In this document: positions 32,941-42,423 of the stretch, in pieces
Numbering within the stretch: the stretch's first letter is position 1
How the letters are laid out: every line of letters starts with the position of its first letter
Assembly (NCBI RefSeq): GCF_018687715.1
Contig: NC_056760.1
Location: forward strand, 9,846,001 to 9,910,000
From: Carya illinoinensis
Taxonomy: Eukaryota > Streptophyta > Magnoliopsida > Fagales > Juglandaceae
Direction of reading: 5' to 3'
DNA: 64,000 nucleotides
Translations under genes and position numbers: made by a program
Notes under the pieces: generated by a model
The model's input: the letters and a program-made list of their open reading frames with translations, nothing else
Database searches by the model: none
What the model was told of the DNA's origin: nothing

Positions 32941-33665
32941 TTATTTGGGTATAAGTATATGTAATTCTTTTGCTTGATCTAATCTTTTTTGTTAAACATG
33001 AGGTTTTTTTTTTTTTTAGTCTTGGAGGGTTTAAGTTTTGGTTCTTCTGTTTCTCATGATTTGCCGACGTTTCCAGTATGTACTCTCATAAATTATATTA
33101 TTGGTTGAGCATGCGTTTTTTTAAACATGGCTTGTGTATTTTTTTTTTTTTTTGGGAAGTATTTGAGGGTTTTTTATGGTAGCATTTTTTTTAAGCATTA
33201 CACATACTCCATTCACAAAATCTGCTCATTCAAATGTTTACTAGGTATATATTATATAAATGGATGAACAATGAATATACTTTAGAAGTATCAAGGGAGG
33301 ATGTTATTGAATTGGCTAAAAGGACTCACAAATACATATCTAACCCATAAAAATACCCCTCCAAGATTATTTCATTAAAATATTATCAAATCCAAAGTTT
33401 TTGGAAAGAAAAATGTTACCACTAAAAACCCTCAAATACTTCAAAAAAAAAAAAAAAGGGGGAAAGGCACAAGCAATGTTTAAAAAAACCCATGCTAAAG
33501 CAATAATCTATTTCTATCATGTAAAAAAAGCAGATCAAGAGCACATATCGAAAATGTCAATAGATCATGAGAAAAAAAAAAACCCACGTTTAACAAAAAA
33601 GTGCAAATCGAGCAAAAGAACTACGTATACTTATACCTACATAAGATTTGTTCAAAACCTGTATC
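32930..33665. repeat. Long imperfect inverted repeat (arms about 260 bases)
   Basis: The left arm (about 32930-33195) and the right arm (about 33400-33665) are reverse complements with scattered mismatches. Examples are gtatttgagggtttt at 33158 against aaaaccctcaaatac at 33425, and gttttgaacaaatctta against agatttgttcaaaac at 33645. The spacer is about 200 bases. Right of the hairpin, 33665-33720 also mirrors the 120-base tandem unit (gagaactgagaagaacgg). Confidence 0.8.
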
Positions 33666-33803
33666 ATGTGAGAACTGAGAAGAACGGAACTATAGATCCA
33701 AATATAATATGAGAAGAGTGAAAACATACCCAAATTTCTGAACAGATAGATCCTAGGCCGGGGATTGGGCTGGGAAAAAACTCAGCCTAAATGAATAGTC
33801 TTA

Positions 33804-35000
33804 TTAATATATAAGGTACTAGGTACGATATCTTCCAATATTGATAAGTATGCTGGAAATTGAATTCATGGTTCAATGTTAGTATACATTTCAATATTAC
33901 TCTTATGGCCGGACGACGTTGCTGATTAACAAAAATGTATGGCATAAACAAAATATCCAACTTTAGTTGTGGTCAAATTCTCACTCGATCTCTGTTTGTT
34001 TCTTTTTTTCTTTTTCTTTTTTTATTATTTTTTTCTAGCTAAGTGCTTGTCTTCATATTGTTCATATTTATTTCATTGGAGTAAAAATTTGAACGTATTG
34101 AAGGGTAGAGGCTATATACATGACCTCTTATGGATCACTTGGTATTAAGTACATAATATAAATAGTCAAATCTACTTCTTTCTAACAATTTAAGCTTTGA
34201 GATAAGTGGTGATTTTACATGATATCGAAGTTAGGCATACAACCAATCTTGGTACAGCCAAGTTTGTGCAAGACCTAAATGGATTCATTTAAGGTGGCCA
34301 AATTGACCCGACCCAAACAAAATAAAATCGGGTTGAACCCATATGACCTGAGCTTTGAAAAATAAAATCTATTTTCTACCTGTCAATTTAAAATCTTGAA
34401 TTTGATTTACAAAATCTCTCTTAGGTATGAGATGCTGATATGACAGTAAACTAACCATCATTCTCAATCTCAAGAAATGATCCCAAAAAATAAAAAATGA
34501 AAAGAGTAGAATCACATATGCAGAATTGTCTTCTTGATGGAGTCGACAATGGACTCGTAGCTTCGCTGTGGTGAGAGTCTTTTGTTTTTGTCTTTCTATT
34601 TTTTGAACAAAGCCCAGAAGTCACAGCCTTTTTGAAATTTCTAGCATCACACAAGTGTGACTTTCGATGTATCTTTCTTGTTTTTGATCAACTACTACCA
34701 CTTTTGAAAAAATAAAAATGTTAACATAGCTTATTCCCTTTGCTTATTTCTACATTTCTGTATTACGTTCATTCCTTTTCCAAATAATTTCACTTTTAGT
34801 TGATAGATTCTTGGGTCACTTGGATTACAAAAAAAATACAAAATCTAACAAAAATATAAGCCGTTTGTTGCATATGTGATATACACCACATGCCAAACCC
34901 ACAAAAAAAGAGAGAAATAAGGAAAGAAAACAGATACAAGCTAGACCAGGCAAAGGCAACCCTTACCTTTGGATCAGGCAAAATTAAGTCGAATCAAAAC
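33804..35000. other. Spacer, no gene recognised
   Basis: Ordinary AT-rich DNA. Short ORFs on both strands lack motifs and splice context. Confidence 0.4.
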
Positions 35001-35100
35001 CTAAACTTTACTTTCAGAATCATCTTCCCTCAACTCTTCCCAAATCTTTTCTCTTTGCATTTAGAAATAAACTCTACCCTCTCAAATCTCGTAGAAAAGC

Positions 35101-35325
35101 ATGAACTCTAAGCTCATTCATAGAAGCTACCATACCCAAACCCCTGAACGAGCCAACAATCTTCATTCTCCGAAACCTCTCCAGAATTTCACAAATACAT
35201 TCTTTTTCTACATTCTTTGCGAGCAGAGGCTCTTGTTCATCCTCCTCGGCATCACCATCCCCATGCTTTTCTTCAACTTCGTGCCACCGCACCATGCCTA
35301 TGGACTCGGGAGAAGATTGACATAG
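35101..35325 (+). pseudogene. Fragment resembling the N-terminus of UDP-xylose synthase (tentative)
   Basis: The ORF starts at an ATG preceded by an A-rich leader and encodes 74 residues with a Pro/Lys-containing start (HSPKPLQNF) and one membrane segment, EQRLLFILLGITIPMLFF. The combination of a polar N-terminus with 'KP' and an EQRL(L/V)F.L.GI.I membrane anchor resembles membrane-anchored UDP-glucuronate decarboxylases (UXS), Golgi enzymes that make UDP-xylose. No catalytic domain follows; stops appear at once. If right, this is an exon-1 relic or captured piece. The resemblance is from memory and the match is short. Confidence 0.4.
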
Positions 35326-36057
35326 AGGAGGAAATGGTTCTCATCCGTGGTACTTGGAGTCTTGGAGGCCAGGGTTTGGTTTGGGAGAACTAAAGGCTAG
35401 GTTTTGTCCAGTCTTTACCTTAATCGAGTTGTTTGGTTCCATATGCAGGTAGCCTTTCTTTGTTTACTTTGCTTCGTTTTATTTAGGTTTTACTTTGTTG
35501 TTATCTTAGTGTAATGTTTAGACTGATTTTAATACCTGAGTTGGGATTTTATGATAATTTGTAACTCCTAGGTATTTTGATTGTAACCATGGTGTTCATC
35601 TGTCATAAGCGAGGCCTATAAATAAAATTGGGATACTGTCATATTCTTAAGAAAAAAATGAATCTATTAATGATTTTCATTTCACTATGCAAATAGCTGA
35701 GAGGGATGCGACAATGCTATCCTTTTCTAAGAATATGTAGAATGCAGTACTGTGGAGGATTGGTTATGAGAAATAGAGGTCGACGAAGTCTTCGTTCTTC
35801 TTCTTTGTTGATTTTCAATTTTTATTAAAAAAAAATAGGCACTGATGTGGTAGAATGCCAAGTCAGCTTTATGCGCCAAGTTGCATGTACATAGCGGGAC
35901 TAATATATATATATGTCAATATTCATGCACAAAAAAAAAAAAAACATAATTAGATTAGAAGGAACCAATGCCAATTATTAGTATCGAAACTGCATGTACT
36001 AGTATCTTCATATAACTAATGCCATAAATTTAACTTGATCACCACTCATCAATATTA
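35326..36057. other. Spacer, possible LINE-like 3' tail
   Basis: 35400-35660 is T-rich and ends in aggcctataaataaaattgg, which could be a retrotransposon tail. No coding domain supports this. Confidence 0.3.
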
Positions 36058-36172
36058 CCACCATATATATATATATGGTGCATCTTTTGTAACATATATA
36101 TATATATATATATGGTGCATTTTTTGTACCATTTATATATATGTATGTGGTGCATTTTTTGTACCATTTATA
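36058..36172 (+). repeat. TA microsatellite with a tandem 'tggtgcattttttgtacc' unit
   Basis: Three units of (TA)n followed by atggtgcat.ttttgta (36076, 36112 and 36150). Confidence 0.8.
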
Positions 36173-38818
36173 GCAGCTACATGCAACATGCACAAATACT
36201 CGTACTACTACCATGCGTGCATGAATATTATTTTCAAAGGGGCTTTGAAGCATTGCCGATCGGGTCTTTCCAGAAGCTGACCTTCAACAGGTACCCACTT
36301 GGATGCTGCCCAGTCACCAATTTTCAAAACCACCGAACATGGTGCCAATCAGAGTGGTGTGTAGCCCACACGCGCAAGAGGAAGTTTCGGATCTCGTCGG
36401 CGCTTGGCCCTCACACTCCTTCGAGGAGCCTTTTGCTAATGCAACGCCCGTCTTTTCTACAAACTCTAACTCCGGGACTTCAAAAATTGACTGCCGACTT
36501 TCCTCCAAGAGTGGTGTGTGTCTGACATGCGCCAATGCCGCCCTTATTGTGTTATGTTCCTCTGCTTCCATAGTGATTTTTGCTCTCTGTTCATGTTTGA
36601 CCCAAGTGAGGTGATGAGCTGCTAGGTCAGACGCAATATGAGGCTAGTGCTAGTCAAGAGTAGCGGGCAATGCTATGTCCGGTGGTCATACGGCTGGCCT
36701 ACACAGTGGAGGCTGCTGTTTGTGTGCGAGCTGGATGCTCATGTCGTTTGGGCTCGTGACGCCGATGCTAGCGGTGGGGTAGCCATCTGGGCTCATGCTG
36801 ATGCTTGTGGTTTTGTTGTTTTTGTTTTGTTTTGTATTGTAGGTTTTGCTGTTAGTTATTAATAAAATAGAATTAGGCTATTGGACTTGGAGTCCATAGC
36901 AGCAGTGTCTCGTACTCTGTCTCCTTGAGATGATAGAGTAGGCTATTCAATTTTGTTTATACATTCTTAAAGCAGATACGTAATTTGGCTTATAGTCTAG
37001 ATAAGTCAAAGTTATAACTTCAATTCATTAAATGAAATGAAATCTATTTTCATAAAATAAAAAAATAAAACAAGATGAGTCGTTACGTTTGGTACTAAGG
37101 TGATTTTAGATATTCTGTAAATAATAAGAAAAAAATAATAAAAAATAATAATTAAATATTAAATAATAATAAATAGTAATATAAAATAATAAAAAGTATA
37201 TAAATAATAATAAGATATGCTAAAAATACTTCAGTATCCAAACTGCTCAATATCTCATGAGTCGTGATCACAAAAATTAGTACATGTTCTGGAGCACAAT
37301 AAAAGTGATAATAATCAGAAAATTATCACAGATATTTCTGTTAAGTGATAATAACCAGAAAATGATCACAGAGATATTTCTGTTTCCATTAGCATATATA
37401 CATATATACAGTAATACGTCTAGTACTCCTAGCTAGCTAGCTATCTGCATCAGATCGATTAATAATATTGTTCTTCTATTTTTTTAGCACTGTATGCTAG
37501 CCCCTTTGAAAATCTTCTCTTTGACATATAATTATGAGTGCTGGCAACGTCTCTGCTGAGTGTGTCCCTAATTAAAATTTATTTTTTAAATTTATTATTT
37601 TTTTATTTATATTTTTTCATATTTTTAAATATTTTTGAAAAGTATAAAAAAATAATATATTAATAGTCATTTCTTTAATAAATAAATAAAAGAAAAAAAT
37701 TTAAAAAAATTAAATATATAAACAGTCAAAATAAATGAACAAAATAAAGAAAGAAAGTAATATTATTCTACATGTACCTGCCTCGATCATAAAGGGCGCC
37801 CTACCTATATATTATATATATCGATCGAAATATGATTATGGTCTGACCTGAAAGAAAACGTAGCGATTGCCTGGAAACAGAATTAATGACCCTGCCCTTG
37901 GGTAATTTCTGCATAAGAATATCGAGCAAGCTGCAATCTAGCTAGGCACGTAAATCATCATGAAGAAAGAGGGTAGCTCATTTATCGATCGAGATGAGCA
38001 GAGATATATATATATATATATATACATACATATATTATTATGACTGTTGTAAAATTAATTGACCTTGTGGCAGGAGAACCTGTCATCTAAGCACTGCAGA
38101 ATATCGATCACGGATACACTTTAATATATAGTCCATATGGACTATATATATATATATTATACAGTGCACACACTTATAAAAATGGACTAAGTAGTATTGT
38201 GAGCTCATGGAGGGAAGATGGTGAATTACTAAGTAATAAGTACATGTCGATTTGATGAGTTAAATAGGACAACACTACAATGAGTTCCAACGTTAACTAG
38301 TACGCACCCTTAATGGCTAAAACATCGTATAATTGTGGGTGGGTAAGTCTGTGCATGTCGAAGAAAATTGATATTTTTAATTTTAAAATATTCAAATTTT
38401 GCACTCACTTTAAAAAAGTAGTCAAATATGGAATCAATAAAAAGAATTTTTTTTCTTTTAATAGCGAACCCACATTTTTAAAGAAGAAGTGTAAACCTTA
38501 GAACTCTTATCTAATATTATTCTTTTGCCAAAACAATATATAATAAGTACTTATTATATATTATACAGTGCACGTACACTAGTGTACGTGGAAACCGTGG
38601 GACATAATTAATTAAGGTACGCTGTAAACATCTCCAACAATATATATACACACACGGGTGATGCTAGGGACAAGTCTAAAATACACCAGCCTTATCCAAA
38701 CATTTTCGATCTAAAAAAAAATAGGTTCCACAAAAAGAAAAAGTGAGATCTAATTTTTAATAAAAGACCTGCCTGCTTGAGGCTTGTATATAAGACTTCT
38801 ATATTTGGGAGTTTATAT
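36173..38818. other. Spacer with ORFs I do not recognise
   Basis: ORFs of 74-137 codons lie at 36112-36862 in GC-richer DNA but show no domain, and the longest overlap each other in different frames. 37088-37250 is a family B-like AT-rich segment (taataataa blocks, starts cgtttggtac). TA runs lie at about 38003-38035. Confidence 0.4.
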
Positions 38819-38947
38819 CACTACAAGAGAAGTGAACTTTTGTGATCAAATTTTTGTGACCAAAAGTACCATTTCCTATAAAAATTATGGAAAATAGTCA
38901 TTTTGGTTATTAAATTTTGATCACAAAAGTCCACTTCTCTTATAGTG
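38819..38947. mobile_element. CACTA-type MITE, 129 bases
   Basis: Ends CACTACAAGAGAAGTG and (RC) CACTATAAGAGAAGTG, with the inverted repeat continuing through acttttgtgatcaaa on both sides. The 3-bp target duplication tat lies at 38816-38818 and 38948-38950. CACTA ends plus a 3-bp duplication define the CACTA (En/Spm) superfamily. No coding sequence. Confidence 0.88.
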
Positions 38948-38950
38948 TAT

Positions 38951-40027
38951 ATACACTCATTATGGTGATCAAACCATATTATGAATATTCTTGCCCACAT
39001 CTACCTGATAAGAAGTAAAAACTTCAATGAGCTTAAATTGATGCTTATATTTAGAGAGGAACACGGCGATTTTATATAAGTGATATATAATATCGGTGGT
39101 TGTGTTGAACGGAAGTACTGATACATGGCTTCCATCCATGCATGCAGTTCATGTACCTGTACGTGGAGTTGTTGAAAACTTCATTAAATTAAAGGTATTC
39201 ATGAGATTTTATTCCCATGCATGGGACGGATCATATTCTCAAAATTTCAATCCTCGGTCTCTCATTATCATGTAGGACTATTGTAACCTACCTTACTAAT
39301 TTCATATGATAACCAGCAAGAAACAAACATGATCAGTTGGCATGCAGATAATATGGCTTCGAAGCTTTATAAAGGCTTTTGAGAGAGAGAGAGAGAAATT
39401 ACCTTTAATATCGTATATATAATTGTTATAACCAATGTATTAATTGAGGAAACCACTTTCAAGAAGTTATTCAAGCCTCATGCATGGTTCGGAACATAAG
39501 ATGAAAACTTACGTAGTCGTTACGTACGTATACAAAATTAAAATAGACAGCCACCAGAATGATATTATTTATTTAAACATTGATTCTTTTTAATCAAATA
39601 GGACAACATGCCATATATAATTTTCTTACTAACACAAACTAACGTACACTGATGTACGTAATAGTACCATCAAGTATGAACGTACAGTACGTATGTAGTA
39701 AATCTCATGATTTGAAACCTTAGGTACAGTATAAGAAAATTGCCCAATCGTAACTTGCTATTTCTTACAAAAATTATTATTTCTATCAAAATGAGTATTT
39801 TAATTGCAAGTAGTCATTCTCATCACATATAATTCATCATAAATGGTCATTTTTTTATAGTGTACAAATTAGATATTAAAAGAAGGAAAATTCTATACAC
39901 CACACTACAATCTCATTTTCATCATACTAAGTATGATGTACGTGGTACATTTATTACCAATGAATGATCATTTATTACATGTTTATTTTTCATCTAACGG
40001 TGATAAATGAGCTACATTTTACTTAGA
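38951..40027. other. Spacer; possible decayed CACTA MITE
   Basis: 39733-39860 ends tttttttatagtg and starts cagtataagaaaat, which may be a decayed relative of the preceding element. Short GTAC-rich segments (acgtacgta near 39524, gtacagtacgtatg near 39680) are otherwise unexplained. Confidence 0.35.
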
Positions 40028-40194
40028 GTAATGTTACATACAATTGTGGAATGTGCAAACGCCACGTAAGTACTTTGAAAAAGAGTAGGGTACATGATTA
40101 AAAAGTTAATTTTTTTCATGTGGGTCCCGTATTAATTCACTTTTTTCAAAAAGGCTGTGCGATGTTTGCACAATCACGACTGCAAATATCATTT
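40028..40194. repeat. MITE (family A variant), second copy
   Basis: Near full-length match to 13568-13735: taatg.tacata, agagtagggt, catgtgggtcccgtattaat, ttttttcaaaa, acgactgcaaatatcattt in the same order. Both copies are preceded by 'agag'. Confidence 0.72.
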
Positions 40195-41147
40195 ATATTT
40201 TATACTTAATAGAATGAAAATAAGATGAAAGTATGGTGTATAATATTACTCAAAAAAAAAAAAAAAAAAACTCCAACTGCATTAATGTCAAGAATCAGAC
40301 ATTTATTTAAACTTTAATCTTACAACAAACTCGACTTTGATTCCTTCGGAATTTTAATGCATTTTGAAAGTTTAGAAATTTCTTAGTCATGATCAATTCC
40401 AACTTAGAACTACTTCCGAATCATGATTCAACCCATTAATTATATATATTTGGCTATTAACAAGTACTTCAGATTATTATTAAATTAGACATGAATCGCC
40501 CATGAGTGAACTGAGAAGTTTTAATTTTTAAAGAAGCTGAAACTTGAGTCTTGATCAAAGATTTGAACGTGGTCATGTACCGCGCGCGTGGATGGCCTTG
40601 TCAAACGAATTAAAATTTTCTACTTGGGACAAATGAAAAATTCTACTTATAATTTATATACCACACATGATGATCTGTTTTTGTTTTTTATTTTTTTATT
40701 TTTATTTTTTGTCAATAGGTGTGTAGTGTAGAACTGTTGATCAGTTAAAGAACTCTAAAACTTTTTATAGAAACTTTAGAGCTTAAAGCAGTAGAGATAA
40801 ACATACAAAAGTGAGCTTAAGGCATTTACGTATAAAAATTGTTTGAATTAATCTTAATAAATAATATATTGAATAATATTAAGTAATCAATAAATGTTGT
40901 GAAATTTATTTCATGTATTTATCTATTAAAGCCTTAAATAACTTGTTTATTTATTTATTTTTAAATAATTCTATATTAACAATAAGATTGAAGAAACAAT
41001 TAGGAAGAGAAACGGAGATCCAACTAACTACTTCTGGACTCGAATAATACCCTGAGAAAACTATGAATGACAGCAATCGATGCTCTGAAAGTAATTGTTG
41101 CGGCGAATTCGGTAGACACTAAAGGGAGGGTTTAATGGTTCATTGGG

Positions 41148-41178
<31 letters not shown>

Positions 41179-41277
41179 CTCTTTGATCCTAGCTAGTTAC
41201 TTACACGTATGCTAGACGCAGGAAGAGAGTTGGGTGGAGTTGGGAAGCCGGAGATTTCACCGTATACGAGAAGAGAG
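40195..41277. other. Spacer upstream of Copia-2, ending in GA repeats
   Basis: Contains a family C-like foldback (40640-40738) and an imperfect (GA)n at 41149-41178. 41182-41277 is the left part of the sequence Copia-2 has split; its right part begins at 46965. This is distal upstream DNA of the HD-Zip gene. Confidence 0.45.
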
Positions 41278-41448
41278 TGTTGAGGGATCACCCCATGTGT
41301 GCCATCCACCCACCCCATGTGTGCCATCCACTATGTGTGCCCATGTGTTGGTGGTGTCCAATTCACATGATGATATTCCTCACTAAGTGCTTTCATTGAG
41401 TGTCTAGCTTGTGCATTCCAGCACATATGTGGAGGGAGAAGGGTTGAG

Positions 41449-41470
41449 CCTCTCCTATAAATAGGAGAGG
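41449..41470 (+). promoter_or_regulatory. TATA box inside a perfect inverted repeat, Copia-2 LTR
   Basis: CCTCTCCTA-TAAA-TAGGAGAGG: nine-base arms around the core of a TATAAATA box. The identical 3' LTR copy is at 46758-46779. This is the likely core promoter of the element. Confidence 0.75.
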
Positions 41471-41570
41471 TCATATGAAGGGAAATTCATCCCATTGAGA
41501 GAGAGAAGCAAGAGAGTGTGTGTAGTGTGCCATTTGAGATAGAGTTGTTTTGAATATAGTGTTTCCGCTC

Positions 41571-41599
41571 AGTGGACGTAGGCAAATTGCCGAACCACT
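41571..41599 (+). other. Conserved LTR hairpin, Copia-2
   Basis: AGTGG-ACGTA-GGC-AAATT-GCC-GAA-CCACT: the outer AGTGG pairs with CCACT and GGC with GCC. The 3' LTR copy is at 46880-46908. Confidence 0.65.
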
Positions 41600-41656
41600 T
41601 AAATATTGTCTCTATCTATTTTGTGTTTATTTTCAGGGTAGCTTAAGGCACAACAA

Positions 41657-41669
41657 TTGGTATCAGAGC
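41657..41669 (+). other. Copia-2 primer binding site
   Basis: TTGGTATCAGAGC, one base after the 5' LTR; tggtatcagagc is the canonical initiator-Met tRNA complement. Confidence 0.93.
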
Positions 41670-42007
41670 CAATTAGGCTCTTTTTTTTAGGGGTGGATTT
41701 TTGTGGTAGTGTGGATACGTACAGTCTAAGAAGGTTCTGTCTAGGAGATTGAAAATTTTAAGCGTGTCCATTGTGACCCTCCAATCTTTCCTGGGAACTG
41801 ACTTAGTGTGGTACTATTCATTTCTACCGTAAAAGTTCATCCGAGCTTCGGTTCGTGCTACCCAGAAAATTGTAGTTGATCGGAATCAACTTTTGATCAC
41901 ACCACAACGTTCCTCTCGTGATCAAGACGGATCCGTTGCCGCAAACGGCATCGAAAACGAGTACCGGAGGAGCCCGCACGCGCCTCTAGAAGTTGGAGAG
42001 TGTAGTC

Positions 42008-42240
42008 CACGCGCCCCCACGCGCATCGGAAGTCGAAAACGCGTGAGATACACTTCCCCACGCGCCCCCACGCGCCCAACAGAGAGTCAGCGCCTGTCGT
42101 ACACGCGTCTCACGCGCCCCCACGCGCACTGCAGTGCTTCAGCGCGTGTTATACACGCTCCTCACGCGCCCCCACGCGCACAGAGCTGCTGTAGCGCGTG
42201 TAAACCACGCGCCCACGCGCCCCCAGTCGCCCTACACAGC
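42008..42240 (+). repeat. GC-rich leader minisatellite of Copia-2
   Basis: The motif cacgcgcccccacgcgc starts at 42008, 42059, 42111, 42163 and (slightly altered) 42206, a period of about 52. Between the copies lie inverted partners such as gcgcgtgt and aacgcgtg. It sits in the untranslated leader between the primer site and gag. The 171-codon ORF across it (41893-42408) is an Arg/Pro/His-rich product of the repeat and I do not call it a gene. Confidence 0.85.
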
Positions 42241-42423
42241 GCGTGCATCTCACGCGCCAGACGATCAGAACCGTCCGTTTTTCAAATCTATTTTGGGCTT
42301 GATCTAAGCCATTTGGAGTCCGATTTCAACGATCAAATAGTGCTTTCCGACTATTTGGATCATTCCGGACTCATCCGTACGGTTAGAATTTTGAAATTTT
42401 GTGTCTAAAGTTTCTAAATTCAA

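Larger units (their letters stand above)
31750..33803. mobile_element. hAT-like non-autonomous element containing a long inverted repeat
   Basis: The right end RC reads TAAGACTATTCATTTAGG. Similar left ends occur twice: taggattgtttatccaaa at 31750 and taagactgtttatccaagcc at 32244. The right flank ttaatata matches the left flank of the outer end (tatatata) at six of eight positions, so target duplication is not secure. The interior has a CT-rich stretch, a 120-base tandem repeat and a large hairpin. It could be one element nested in, or fused with, another. Confidence 0.5.
41278..41655 (+). repeat. Copia-2 5' LTR
   Basis: TGTTGAGGGA to AGGCACAACA. It includes a direct repeat (ccccatgtgtgccatccac, twice, 41292 and 41314), a palindromic TATA region, and the conserved hairpin at 41571-41599. 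Confidence 0.97.

Noticed and set aside
35400..35660. LINE 3' end
   Set aside because: T-rich tail and aataaaattgg motif only; no reverse transcriptase, endonuclease or target duplication found.
36112..36862. Overlapping ORFs of 74-137 codons in GC-richer DNA
   Set aside because: Different frames overlap and no domain is recognisable; they start in a TA microsatellite.
41893..42408. 171-codon ORF upstream of Copia-2 gag
   Set aside because: It is the translation of the GC-rich leader repeat; Arg/Pro/His-rich, no domain, and overlaps a structured non-coding leader.
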